Shown one piece after another: positions 16,156-24,707 of a DNA stretch of 64,000 bases. The notes beneath the pieces are model-generated. The model had not been told where the DNA came from. It saw nothing but the letters and a program-made list of their open reading frames with translations, and did not search any database. A program made the position numbers and the translations under genes. This DNA is from Ruminococcus sp. AM22-13 (GTDB taxonomy: Bacteria > Bacillota > Clostridia > Lachnospirales > Lachnospiraceae). Each line of letters starts with the position of its first letter. Within the stretch, counting starts at the first letter, position 1. The DNA lies in assembly GCF_003471165.1 (NCBI RefSeq), contig NZ_QRIL01000017.1:26001-90000 (forward strand), written 5' to 3'.

Positions 16156-17445
16156 TTAAGCGTGCTTTTTCTCAATCTTTGTCATGCCGCCCATATATGG
16201 CTGCAGAGCTTTCGGAATGCTTACAGATCCGTCTGCATTCAGGTTGTTCTCCAGGAATGCAATAAGCATTCTAGGCGGTGCAACAACTGTATTATTTAAT
16301 GTATGTGCAAGATATTTGCCGTCTTTACCGTTTACACGAATCTTCAGACGACGTGCCTGTGCATCTCCAAGGTTAGAGCAGCTTCCTACTTCGAAATATT
16401 TCTTCTGACGTGGGGACCATGCTTCTACGTCAAGAGATTTTACCTTCAGATCTGCAAGGTCACCGGAACAACACTCAAGTGTACGAACCGGAATGTCAAG
16501 AGAGCGGAACAGATCTACTGTATTCTGCCATAATTTATCAAACCACATTGGACTTTCTTCCGGTTTGCAGACAACGATCATTTCCTGTTTTTCGAACTGA
16601 TGGATACGGTAAACGCCTCTCTCTTCAAGTCCATGAGCACCTTTTTCCTTACGGAAACATGGAGAATAACTTGTAAGAGTTTTTGGAAGTTCCTCTTCCG
16701 GAATAATCTGGTCGATGAATTTACCGATCATGGAATGTTCACTTGTACCGATCAGATATAAATCTTCGCCTTCGATCTTGTACATCATAGCATCCATTTC
16801 TGCGAAGCTCATAACACCTGTTACAACGTTGCTTCTGATCATGAAAGGAGGTACACAGTAAGTAAATCCTCTGTTAATCATGAAATCACGCGCATAAGAG
16901 ATTACTGCAGAGTGAAGTCTTGCAATATCCCCCATCAGGTAGTAGAAACCATTTCCTGCAACACGTCTTGCACTGTCAAGATCAATTCCGTCAAAGCTTT
17001 CCATAATATCTGTATGATATGGAATCTCATAATCCGGAATAACTGGCTCACCGAATTTCTCAATTTCTACATTTTCACTGTCATCTTTGCCAATCGGTAC
17101 AGACGGATCAATGATATTCGGGATTACCATCATATTTTTGAGAAGTTCTTCTTCTACTTCTTTTTCTCTTGCAGAAAGTTCTTCAATACGTGTTCCGGAA
17201 GCAGCTACCTGTTTCTTGACTTCTTCTGCTTCTTCTTTCTTTCCCTGTCCCATCAGAGCACCAATCTGTTTGGAAATTTTATTTCTCTCAGCGCGAAGAG
17301 CCTCTACTTCCTGTTTGATTTCTCTGTTTTCTTTGTCCAGTTCCAGCACTTTATCCACTAATTCCAGTTTATTATCCTGGAATTTATTGCGGATGTTCTG
17401 TTTTACAACTTCCGGGTTTTCTCTCACAAATTTAATGTCTAACAT
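16156..17445 (-). CDS. serS: Seryl-tRNA synthetase
   Basis: A 429-residue class II synthetase that charges tRNA-Ser. The N-terminal antiparallel coiled coil (about residues 25-105, rich in Glu and Lys) binds the tRNA long arm. The catalytic core shows motif 2 PCFRKEKGAHGLEERGVYRI (about 276-295) and motif 3 with NGKDGKYLAHTLNNTVVAPP (about 372-391). Length is normal. The leader contains two 27-bp palindromic repeats but I saw no T-box specifier or antiterminator sequence. It precedes the DUF3881 gene. Confidence 0.97.
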   Translation of the reverse strand: MLDIKFVRENPEVVKQNIRNKFQDNKLELVDKVLELDKENREIKQEVEALRAERNKISKQIGALMGQGKKEEAEEVKKQVAASGTRIEELSAREKEVEEELLKNMMVIPNIIDPSVPIGKDDSENVEIEKFGEPVIPDYEIPYHTDIMESFDGIDLDSARRVAGNGFYYLMGDIARLHSAVISYARDFMINRGFTYCVPPFMIRSNVVTGVMSFAEMDAMMYKIEGEDLYLIGTSEHSMIGKFIDQIIPEEELPKTLTSYSPCFRKEKGAHGLEERGVYRIHQFEKQEMIVVCKPEESPMWFDKLWQNTVDLFRSLDIPVRTLECCSGDLADLKVKSLDVEAWSPRQKKYFEVGSCSNLGDAQARRLKIRVNGKDGKYLAHTLNNTVVAPPRMLIAFLENNLNADGSVSIPKALQPYMGGMTKIEKKHA

Positions 17446-17467
17446 CTTGTTCCTCCTGAATAAAATA

Positions 17468-17494
17468 GTTACTGTTTACATCATTCACAGTAAC
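17468..17494. repeat. 27-bp palindromic repeat (GTTACTG...CAGTAAC family)
   Basis: Begins GTTACTGTTTAC and ends CACAGTAAC, the same length and ends as the units at 14849, 17616, 35476 and 60105. It lies in the serS leader, where it could fold as a small hairpin in the mRNA. Confidence 0.75.
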
Positions 17495-17615
17495 ATAAAA
17501 TATTTTGTAACTATTCATTGATCTGCTTTTTGGCAAATTACCAGGCAGTTACTATTCTTTTATGTATTCTGGCAGCCGCCTGGCGGATATATTGCTGTCA
17601 TACAGTTACTATTTT

Positions 17616-17642
17616 GTTACTGTTTACTTCGTATCCAGTAAC
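17616..17642. repeat. 27-bp palindromic repeat (GTTACTG...CAGTAAC family)
   Basis: Begins GTTACTGTTTACTTC and ends CCAGTAAC. It lies 50 bp downstream of the DUF4446 stop, 121 bp from the previous copy. In this gap (17446-17691) there is also a CAGCCGCCTGGCGG stem but no clear terminator T-run. Confidence 0.75.
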
Positions 17643-17691
17643 ACTGTTTTTTATTTTATCTTTAAGTATGCTCTTTCTTTTCTGTTTTTAA

Positions 17692-18213
17692 TCAGTCCTG
17701 TTCGAGATTATCCAGGCCGAAATTAACAGCTTTTCGAAGTGCTTCCACTTCTTCCTGGCTAAGCATAACATAAGATTCGCCTTTTACAATTTCTTTCATA
17801 TACAAAAAGCAATTGTCACGGCTATGCACTGCATTTAAAATAAGACCCGTATTTTCCTTGTCCAGCAAGGCCAATGCAAAACTTAATTTGCCGCCTACAT
17901 CATCAAATGCATCATATTTCTCTACACCATACTTATTAAACATCTTATCAAGATTCTTTTTTATAAAAAGGAGATCATGATCATGTTCTTCTTTCGCATC
18001 ATACAGTTTATCTATCTGAGCGAATTTTCTTACAAATACTTTCTCCAGAGACTGTGCATCCGAGCCTTTCATAAACGTCTTATATTTTCGTTCCAGACGA
18101 CTCAGACGCATATTCATACTGATATTCCTTACCAGCAGGAAGATAGTAAGAATCAGTAGTATAATAATGATGATCCCGGAATCAATTCCAAGACTTTCAA
18201 AAATGCCACTCAT
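17692..18213 (-). CDS. DUF4446 family membrane-anchored protein
   Basis: A 173-residue protein with one N-terminal membrane helix (about residues 8-30), then a basic coiled segment with MRLSRLERKYKTFMKG, and a C-terminal soluble domain (LSFALALLDKENTGLILNAV and HSRDNCFLYMKEI). This pattern is the DUF4446 family, often found after parAB in Clostridia. The start at 18213 follows AGGAGTGACAG. The upstream part of the frame overlaps the end of parB, so the three genes form one operon. Function unknown; an envelope link to chromosome segregation is only suggested by position. Confidence 0.8.
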   Translation of the reverse strand: MSGIFESLGIDSGIIIIILLILTIFLLVRNISMNMRLSRLERKYKTFMKGSDAQSLEKVFVRKFAQIDKLYDAKEEHDHDLLFIKKNLDKMFNKYGVEKYDAFDDVGGKLSFALALLDKENTGLILNAVHSRDNCFLYMKEIVKGESYVMLSQEEVEALRKAVNFGLDNLEQD

Positions 18214-18226
18214 ATTACTGTCACTC

Positions 18227-19192
18227 CTAACCAATGGATTCAAAGAGATCTATGATTCTCTCCAATTCATCCTTGGAATAATACTCAATTTCAATTTTAC
18301 CTTTGTCATTTTTCTTTCGGTGGATCTGTACTCTGGTGCCCATGATACTCTTCATTTTTTCTTCCAGACTCTCGTAGATTGCATCTTCCGCAGAGCTGAA
18401 TTTACTCTTTTTCTCTGTTTTCGGTGGCTCCAGCATACGTTTGACAAGTGCTTCTGTCTCTCGAACGCTTAATTTCTCGTCGAAAACTTTCATCGCAACA
18501 GATTCCTGTTTTTCTTTGTCTGATATTGCAAGGATTGCACGTGCATGTCCGGCAGTTATCATCTCATCAATCAACATCTGCTGCACTTTTTCACTGAGTT
18601 TAAGAAGTCTCATAGCATTTGTTACAGCAGTTCTGCTTTTGCCTACACGCTCTGCGATTTCATCTTGTTTAAGGTGAAATTCATCAATCAGGCGTTTATA
18701 TGCCATTGCTTCTTCGACCGGATTTAAATCTTCCCGCTGAATATTCTCAATCAGGGAAATTTCTACTAATTCCTGTTCAGAAAAGTCTTTTACAATTACA
18801 GGAACTTCTTTGAGTCCGGCAAGTTTTGCTGCTCTCCAGCGTCTTTCTCCTGCAATTATTTCATAATAGTCCTTTTTATCGGATACAAGCAGCGGTTGGA
18901 GAACTCCATACTGTTTAATGGACTCAGATAGTTCTAACAACGCATCTTCATCGAACTGTTTACGAGGCTGATTTACATTAGGCTCTACGCTTGATATTTT
19001 TACTATCATTGCTGTTTTTTTATGCTCTGCTGTATTGCTTTTTTCCTTCGTACCAGTTGTTTCTTTTTCAGTTGCTACAGTTTTATTTTCTGTTTTAGCT
19101 GTTGTTTTTTTTACAGGTTCTTTGACAGCAGACTTCTTTTCCGGAAACAGTGCATCTAAACCTCTGCCAAGACCGTTCTTTCTGCCTGCCAT
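18227..19192 (-). CDS. parB: Chromosome-partitioning protein ParB/Spo0J
   Basis: A 321-residue DNA-binding clamp protein. The N-terminus MAGRKNGLGRGLDALFP carries the basic motif that stimulates ParA ATPase. A 40-residue Lys/Thr/Glu-rich linker follows, then the ParB CTPase domain with the C-motif-like GERRWRAAKLAG (about residues 117-128) and the ENIQREDLNPVEEA segment (about 149-162). Next are the helix-turn-helix (QDEIAERVGKSRTAVTNAMR, about 176-195) and a C-terminal dimer domain. It binds the parS sites of this window. The stop of parA overlaps its start. Confidence 0.96.
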   Translation of the reverse strand: MAGRKNGLGRGLDALFPEKKSAVKEPVKKTTAKTENKTVATEKETTGTKEKSNTAEHKKTAMIVKISSVEPNVNQPRKQFDEDALLELSESIKQYGVLQPLLVSDKKDYYEIIAGERRWRAAKLAGLKEVPVIVKDFSEQELVEISLIENIQREDLNPVEEAMAYKRLIDEFHLKQDEIAERVGKSRTAVTNAMRLLKLSEKVQQMLIDEMITAGHARAILAISDKEKQESVAMKVFDEKLSVRETEALVKRMLEPPKTEKKSKFSSAEDAIYESLEEKMKSIMGTRVQIHRKKNDKGKIEIEYYSKDELERIIDLFESIG

Positions 19193-19965
19193 TAATTATC
19201 CTCCCTGTTGATCACTTCTTCAGCTAAAAGTCTGTAGCTCTCTGCTCCCGCTGATTTTGGATCATAAATTGTTATCGGCTGTCCATAACTTGGTGCCTCT
19301 GCTAATCTTACATTTCTCGGAATAATCGTTTTGTATATATTCTGATTAAGATTTTCCTTTACATTCTCCACAACCTGCAGAGACAGATTTGTTCTGGCAT
19401 CATACATTGTGAATACGACACCTTCCATTTTCAGACGCTTGTTTAATCTGTCTTTTACCAGATCAATCGTATGGATTAACTGCGAAAGTCCTTCCAATGC
19501 ATAATACTCACACTGAATAGGCACTAATACTGATGTCGCTGCAGTCAACGCATTAATTGTCAGCATATTTAGTGATGGCGGACAATCAAGTATTATGTAG
19601 TCATATTTGCGTCGAAGCTTATCTGTAATTCCTTTTAATATAAATTCTTTATTATCGATGCCTACTAATTCGATTTCTGCACCGGAAAGATTAACATTAG
19701 ATGGAATCAGGTCTACGTTTTCGACAACATTTTTTATAATCGTATCTTTCGTCTCGGCTTCTCCAAGGAGAAGTTCATACAATGTACTTTCTACAGAATT
19801 CTTGTCAACGCCAAGTCCACTGGTTGTATTACCCTGTGGGTCTATATCAATTGTAAGAACCTTCTTTCCCTTTTCTGCCAGACAGGCCGAAAGATTAATT
19901 GCAGTTGTTGATTTACCAACTCCGCCTTTCTGATTGGCAACTGCTATAATTCTTCCCAACTTCAT
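19192..19965 (-). CDS. parA: Chromosome-partitioning ATPase ParA/Soj
   Basis: A 257-residue deviant Walker ATPase. The N-terminal P-loop KGGVGKSTTAINLS (residues 13-26), switch DPQGNTTSGLG (about 42-52) and Walker B DYIILDCPPSLNML (about 126-139) are intact. In Firmicutes it works with ParB in origin segregation and controls DnaA activity. It starts the parA-parB-DUF4446 operon, and a perfect parS lies 81 bp upstream of the start. Confidence 0.97.
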   Translation of the reverse strand: MKLGRIIAVANQKGGVGKSTTAINLSACLAEKGKKVLTIDIDPQGNTTSGLGVDKNSVESTLYELLLGEAETKDTIIKNVVENVDLIPSNVNLSGAEIELVGIDNKEFILKGITDKLRRKYDYIILDCPPSLNMLTINALTAATSVLVPIQCEYYALEGLSQLIHTIDLVKDRLNKRLKMEGVVFTMYDARTNLSLQVVENVKENLNQNIYKTIIPRNVRLAEAPSYGQPITIYDPKSAGAESYRLLAEEVINREDN

Positions 19966-20174
19966 TCCTCCTTTATGAGGTTTTATTTGTCATTGTGCGT
20001 ATTGCAGATTTATTATAACACTTTTATTTTAATCCCGCCACATAATGTTTCACGTGAAACATAAAAAAACAAATAAATTTTTTTAAAAAAATTGTTTAGT
20101 TTGTATGGCTCATGATTTTCTTGTAAAATCAATGTCCTCGCAGTATAATATCTTTATATATGTTTAGTGTCTTT
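19966..20174. promoter_or_regulatory. parA upstream region
   Basis: No gene seen. The AT-rich segment holds the perfect parS at 20046 and A/T runs at 20063-20095 that could act as promoter elements for parA on the minus strand. No confident -35/-10 pair was assigned. Confidence 0.4.
20046..20061. promoter_or_regulatory. parS centromere site (perfect)
   Basis: TGTTTCACGTGAAACA upstream of parA. Its position would allow ParB bound here to influence parAB transcription, as well as to load segregation complexes about 15 kb from the origin. Confidence 0.97.
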
Positions 20175-20334
20175 TATAGCAATTCCAGAAAATAATGCAA
20201 ATTAGACAGTTCAGCAGAGTGTGAAGGACAAGAAAGATATCTGCAGGCGTGCTGACACAGGACAAAGATATCTGACACAGGACTTCACTCTCTGACGGGC
20301 TGAATTAATTGCAGTATTTTATGAAACTGCTATA
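20175..20334. mobile_element. 160-bp inverted-repeat element (MITE-like)
   Basis: The left end (20175-20200) and the reverse complement of the right end (20309-20334) match at 22 of 26 positions, both starting TATAGCA. The interior also shows partial self-complementarity (GAGTGTGAAG against CTTCACTCTC) and a duplicated AAAGATATCTG. There is no coding frame. The first 26 bases recur exactly downstream of the hydrolase gene. TA at each terminus would fit an IS630/Tc1-type target; that is inference. Confidence 0.72.
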
Positions 20335-20394
20335 GTTACTGTCACATGCTATTTTGTCATAAAATATATTCCTTAAAATAAGGTATGCAGTAAC
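20335..20394. repeat. 60-bp GTTACTG...CAGTAAC unit abutting the inverted-repeat element
   Basis: Starts GTTACTGTCACATGC and ends GTATGCAGTAAC, a distant or expanded relative of the 27-bp palindromes. It begins at the base after the 160-bp element ends and lies 40 bp before the hydrolase start. Confidence 0.55.
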
Positions 20395-20433
20395 GTTTTA
20401 AACATTTGCTATGCTTAATAAAGGAGGCTGAAA

Positions 20434-21387
20434 ATGAACAGAAACAAACATAAATTTCTTACATTTGCTGCTCTGATGACTGGTGCAACTGTTACAGTCC
20501 ATCTGATCAACCGCACTGTTGCTGCTGCCGCACAGCTTAAACAGATGCTTCATATTTTTGATGATAATTACTTTGAATGGCGTTTTGGCAATATTTACTA
20601 TACAAAAAAAGGAACCGGCTCACCAATTTTATTAATTCATGATGCTTTACCAGGAGCTTCTGGATATGAATGGAGCAAAATTGAAGATGAACTGGCAGTT
20701 GACCATACCGTATATACTGTTGATCTTTTAGGTTGTGGACGCTCCGATAAACCCAGCATCACATATACCAATTTTGTATATGTACAGATGATCTGTGACT
20801 TTATCCGGAAAATTATCGGAGAAAAAACAGATGTAATTGCCAGTGGATTTTCCAGTTCCTTTGTTGTAATGGCCTGTCATAATGAGAAAGAGCTCTTTAA
20901 CAAAATCATGCTGGTTAACCCTCCAAGCTTTACTCAGTTAAGGCATATGCCAACAAGAAAAGACCACTTATTAAAACTTGCTCTGGAGGTTCCAATTTTT
21001 GGAACATTGATTTACCATATGATTGTTTCACGTGATAATGTAAGTAATTTGTTTATAGAGAAAATGTATTACAATCCGTTTCATGTGGATTCTCAGATGA
21101 CAGATGCATATTATGAGGCAGCACATAAGGGCGGATGTTATACGAAATATCTGTACTCCAGCCTGGCTTCCAAATACATGAATATTAACATCAATCATGC
21201 TGTCAAGGCGTTAGATAACAGTATTTATATCGTTGAGGGAGAAGCAGAACCAAATGCAAAGTCCATCACAGATGAATATTGTTCTTGTAACCCGGCTATA
21301 GAAATTTCTACACTGACTGGTACTAAGCATCTTCCTCATGTTGAAAACCCAGAAAACTTTCTCGAGCAGGTTAAAATCTTCTTTTAG
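20434..21387 (+). CDS. Alpha/beta hydrolase, membrane-anchored or secreted
   Basis: A 317-residue alpha/beta hydrolase-fold protein with an N-terminal hydrophobic segment (about residues 9-33) that is likely an anchor or signal. The oxyanion region GSPILLIHDALPGASGYEW (about 62-80), strand/turn DLLGCGRSDKP (about 107-117) and a C-terminal His in GTKHLPHVENPENF are present. The nucleophile elbow reads GFSSS rather than the usual G-x-S-x-G. A ribosome site (AAAGGAGG) precedes the ATG. It is the only plus-strand gene left of the origin and is bracketed by two exact 26-bp repeats, which hints at insertion. Substrate unknown. Confidence 0.82.
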   Translation: MNRNKHKFLTFAALMTGATVTVHLINRTVAAAAQLKQMLHIFDDNYFEWRFGNIYYTKKGTGSPILLIHDALPGASGYEWSKIEDELAVDHTVYTVDLLGCGRSDKPSITYTNFVYVQMICDFIRKIIGEKTDVIASGFSSSFVVMACHNEKELFNKIMLVNPPSFTQLRHMPTRKDHLLKLALEVPIFGTLIYHMIVSRDNVSNLFIEKMYYNPFHVDSQMTDAYYEAAHKGGCYTKYLYSSLASKYMNININHAVKALDNSIYIVEGEAEPNAKSITDEYCSCNPAIEISTLTGTKHLPHVENPENFLEQVKIFF

Positions 21388-21457
21388 TGGCAGGTTAGAA
21401 CATATTTGAAAAAGGCGTTCTGCAATAAAGCAACCCTATAAAGTTGTTCTCAAACAC

Positions 21458-21504
21458 AAAAAGCTTCGACACGCAGATTTATTTCTATGTATCGAAGCTT
21501 TTTT
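21458..21504. terminator. Bidirectional terminator between hydrolase and DUF4340 gene
   Basis: AAAAAGCTTCGA pairs with TCGAAGCTTTTTT around a 22-base loop. The A-run and T-run on each side make it work for the convergent genes on both strands. Confidence 0.85.
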
Positions 21505-21536
21505 ATAGCAATTCCAGAAAATAATGGAATTGCTAT
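21501..21536. repeat. Second copy of the 26-bp repeat, as a short hairpin
   Basis: Bases 21501-21526 are identical to 20172-20197. Here ATAGCAATTCCA (21505-21516) pairs perfectly with TGGAATTGCTAT (21525-21536), so this copy looks like an element reduced to its ends. Confidence 0.8.
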
Positions 21537-21555
21537 GGTCTTTATTTACATTTTC

Positions 21556-23205
21556 TTACTCTTCTGTATCGCTTTCAGATGTATCTGTTGTATCAGATGC
21601 ACTTGCGGACTTTGAATCATCATCAGTTACTGCATCACTATTATCGGATGTTTCTGTTTCACTATCAGTTTCAACATCTGCTGATGCTTTTTCATCTGAT
21701 TCCACTTCATCTGAATCTGTTTTAGTCTCATCCTTCTCAACGCCTGCGACTGACTCGAATGCTGTAAATAACTCTTTTATATTCATTTTGTTTACAAGAT
21801 ATACCTTGTTATCTACTACTGCTGCATAGTAGTTTGTATCATAACTGTAGTAGGAAACTTCCAGTGTGTCTCCGTCTTCTTCTGTAAATGTTACTGTCAG
21901 TTCTGCATCTCCATCCGGATCATATTTTTCCGTAAGGCGTTTCTGTGCTGCCATGTTGATCAGTTTATTATAGAATGTTGTAAATGTTGTTTCATTCAGA
22001 TCAGCGCCGTCAAGTTTATACGTTACTGTTTCTGTATCATTTCCGTCTTCGTCTGTTGATGTTTCACGTGAAGCATTTACCTTATAATCTGTTCCCTGAT
22101 AATTTACTTTTAAGCTTGCAAGGCTGTTTACAGATACATAACTTACTGTCATATCCCAGAAATCTTCTTCTGTTTTATCCGTAAGTGCAGACAGTGTTTC
22201 TTCCGACATAGTGTAGACTTCATTACTGTCATTTACCATGACATATCTGTTACTGTCATCAGCTTCGTTACCAACCAGAATTGTAAGCTGTTTATCTACC
22301 ATCTCTGTCGTTTCTGTAGAATCCGGTGTTTCAGAATCTGAGGTTTCTGCGTTATCATCCGAAGTTTCTGCTTCTTCCTGGTAATCTACGGTGATTGTCG
22401 AATACGGTTTATCCAGTCCATACTTGCTCTTATCTTCGCATTTATAATCTGCCATGGAATTATAAGCCATGCTTCCAAAAGAAGATACCAGAGAACTTAC
22501 TGTAGCTGAATCTGCCTTATCCTCTTCTCCATTAGCATTTACTGACCATACGCTGGTATCCGCATCCTTTTTTAATTCATAGGAATTATCTCCGTCTACA
22601 GAAATCTTAGTGATTGTATCTGTGCTGGAGATTGCCGGGAAGTCTTCCATCTGCGCGTAATCATATAATGTCTTTGTAAATGGTTCTACGCAGGAAGAAT
22701 CTACCAGATAAACTGTTTTCTCATCATCTTTTCTTACATAATACTGGCTTGTAGATGAATTCTCATCTCCTACATATAATGTAGTTGTTGTATCATCACC
22801 GTCTTCATCCTCTGATTTCGTCACAATCTTAATTGTATTTGCCGGAGAATCCAAACCATACTCTGCAAGGTCATCTACATCTTCCAGAACTCTGTCTGAC
22901 TCTACGGAAGTAACCGATGACGCAGCACTGTCCAAAGTACTCTGATTTACCGGAAAATCTGTATCATCTTTTTTTACCCAGCTATCATCTTTTTTTTCAA
23001 ATGTTGTTTCTGTATCATCAACCATGAAATCCAGAGATTTAATGTCGTCAGCAGAAGCAGTAAATACAGAGGTGTTTTCTTCGGATTCCGCTTCTGATTC
23101 TTTCTGTTCCTGGTGGGATACGTAGGTTTTTACGCCTGCGTATGCCCCACAGCAAACTGCAAGAACTGCAACTGCAAGAATCATTTTTACAGTTTTATTC
23201 TTCAT
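21556..23205 (-). CDS. DUF4340 domain-containing envelope protein
   Basis: A 549-residue protein with one N-terminal membrane helix (about residues 7-28) and a large extracellular part made of repeated DUF4340-type units. Each has an SLDFMVDDTETTFEK- or LTILVGNE-type strand pattern with YVRKDDEKTVYLVD-like segments. The last 45 residues are a low-complexity Asp/Ser/Thr/Glu tail. It is the final gene of the Gld-like ABC operon: DUF4340 proteins commonly sit next to GldG and are thought to be accessory surface components. A degenerate parS lies inside the coding sequence. It starts just after the gldG-like stop. Confidence 0.85.
   Translation of the reverse strand: MKNKTVKMILAVAVLAVCCGAYAGVKTYVSHQEQKESEAESEENTSVFTASADDIKSLDFMVDDTETTFEKKDDSWVKKDDTDFPVNQSTLDSAASSVTSVESDRVLEDVDDLAEYGLDSPANTIKIVTKSEDEDGDDTTTTLYVGDENSSTSQYYVRKDDEKTVYLVDSSCVEPFTKTLYDYAQMEDFPAISSTDTITKISVDGDNSYELKKDADTSVWSVNANGEEDKADSATVSSLVSSFGSMAYNSMADYKCEDKSKYGLDKPYSTITVDYQEEAETSDDNAETSDSETPDSTETTEMVDKQLTILVGNEADDSNRYVMVNDSNEVYTMSEETLSALTDKTEEDFWDMTVSYVSVNSLASLKVNYQGTDYKVNASRETSTDEDGNDTETVTYKLDGADLNETTFTTFYNKLINMAAQKRLTEKYDPDGDAELTVTFTEEDGDTLEVSYYSYDTNYYAAVVDNKVYLVNKMNIKELFTAFESVAGVEKDETKTDSDEVESDEKASADVETDSETETSDNSDAVTDDDSKSASASDTTDTSESDTEE
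22060..22075. promoter_or_regulatory. parS-like site (one mismatch) inside the DUF4340 gene
   Basis: TGTTTCACGTGAAGCA differs from the parS consensus only at position 14. It lies in coding sequence, as many Firmicute parS sites do. A weaker relative (TGTTTCACGTGATAAT) is at 21024-21039 in the hydrolase gene. Confidence 0.75.
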
Positions 23206-24690
23206 TTAAGCTTTTCTCCTCTTCATCCAGACTACAAAACCTACAACCAGGAAGAATCCAGGAATCAGTCCGATCGTACAGATTTTCCAGAATGCAGCAT
23301 CATAATCTGTAAGTGTCAGATAAGATACGGACAGGCTCTTTGACGGAATAGATACGGTTGCGCTGTCTTCTGTATCAGTCATCCATTTCAGTGATTCAAT
23401 GATCAGCTTTTCATTTCCGCCTGATACCATCTGATTAACCTGTGATTCCATCAGATTAGAAGTAGAATAATAAACGATCTGAGTTTCTTTGTCATCATCC
23501 AGAGTTTCTGTAATGCTCACTCCCAGATCAAATGGCCCTTCTTCATCGCCATCTTCTTTCTCTAATGTATCACTGTTAAGATCTGTCTTTGAGTATGCCT
23601 GATCAGAAGTTGTTAAGATACTGTTGACCGTTACAGTGTCTCTCACATCATCCATCTTCTTGATTCCCTGTGCATATGGTGCAAGTACATAATATCCGCC
23701 GGAGGCTGTCTCAGAACTTGCATCTGTACTGTTTACAGTCGGAACCAGGTAATATGGCATCTGCATTGCATAATGCTGGCTGTCACCCTCAAATACAATT
23801 CCTGCTGCTCTCTGAACACCATAATTTTCAAGAACTGCATCAAAGTTTGGCAGATCTTCTGTTGTATAATCAGAGAAGATCATTGCTTTTCCACCACTTT
23901 CAAGATAATCGATAATGGCATTTTTTTCATCTTCTGAGATATCTGTAGATGGAGAATCAATAAACAGACAATCTGCATCATCCGGAACACTGCTTTCTGT
24001 AAGAAGATTCAGTGACTGAATATCCATGTTTGCTTTTTCGATGTCTTCTTTGATAGAAGAATCCATCTCTTTTTCTCCATGTCCTTCCAATGTATAAAGA
24101 ACCGGAAGATCTTCAGAAGTTACATATCCGATAGCACTTGTGATCTGACCTTCACCATCAAAACCAGTTGTCTGATAACTGTATGTCTGATAATCCATTG
24201 TACTTTCATAGATATTGTTATAATCAATAACTTTGTTTCGATCTCCGCATACCACAATAAGACTATTTGCAGAAAGATCATCGCTTGTATACTCGGCTAC
24301 AAATTTAGGATTTACTACCGGGTCTTTCTGTTCTACTTTAATATGTTTGGATTCATCTTCATATTTCTTAAGAAGATTCGTGATATTTTCATCTTCTGAA
24401 CCGCTCTGTGCAATCTGATAAATCGTTACATCCTTATCCAGATCTTTCAGCATTGCCTTAGTATCGTCGCCGATACTGTAAAGCTTCTCACTGCTGATAT
24501 CGATCTCTGAGTATTTGGATGGAATCGCACTTACAATCATATTTATCACAACTACAACTGCAATAAATATTACTGACATTACCATTGTATAGGAACCGTT
24601 TTTAATATGTTTCTTGCTGACAGTTCCAATCAATTTCTTTTTATCAAACTTCGTATGTTTACTATTTTTCATTTTTTCTTTCAGCTTCAT
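23206..24690 (-). CDS. GldG-family ABC transport auxiliary protein
   Basis: A 494-residue protein with an N-terminal membrane helix (about residues 35-57), a large extracellular domain and a C-terminal helix (about 470-488) followed by a basic MKRRKA end. The central region contains LYTLEGHGEKEMD and DADCLFIDSPSTDISEDE, typical of the GldG / ABC-type uncharacterised periplasmic domain. In gliding bacteria GldA, F and G form an ABC system; in Clostridia the locus is present without gliding and its cargo is unknown. It lies 17 bp after the permease gene and its stop abuts the DUF4340 start. Confidence 0.85.
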   Translation of the reverse strand: MKLKEKMKNSKHTKFDKKKLIGTVSKKHIKNGSYTMVMSVIFIAVVVVINMIVSAIPSKYSEIDISSEKLYSIGDDTKAMLKDLDKDVTIYQIAQSGSEDENITNLLKKYEDESKHIKVEQKDPVVNPKFVAEYTSDDLSANSLIVVCGDRNKVIDYNNIYESTMDYQTYSYQTTGFDGEGQITSAIGYVTSEDLPVLYTLEGHGEKEMDSSIKEDIEKANMDIQSLNLLTESSVPDDADCLFIDSPSTDISEDEKNAIIDYLESGGKAMIFSDYTTEDLPNFDAVLENYGVQRAAGIVFEGDSQHYAMQMPYYLVPTVNSTDASSETASGGYYVLAPYAQGIKKMDDVRDTVTVNSILTTSDQAYSKTDLNSDTLEKEDGDEEGPFDLGVSITETLDDDKETQIVYYSTSNLMESQVNQMVSGGNEKLIIESLKWMTDTEDSATVSIPSKSLSVSYLTLTDYDAAFWKICTIGLIPGFFLVVGFVVWMKRRKA

Positions 24691-24707
24691 TTCCTTTCAC
24701 CTCCCCA

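Noticed and set aside
17446..17691. Possible T-box leader upstream of serS
   Set aside because: I found no AGGGTGG-type antiterminator sequence or Ser specifier loop.
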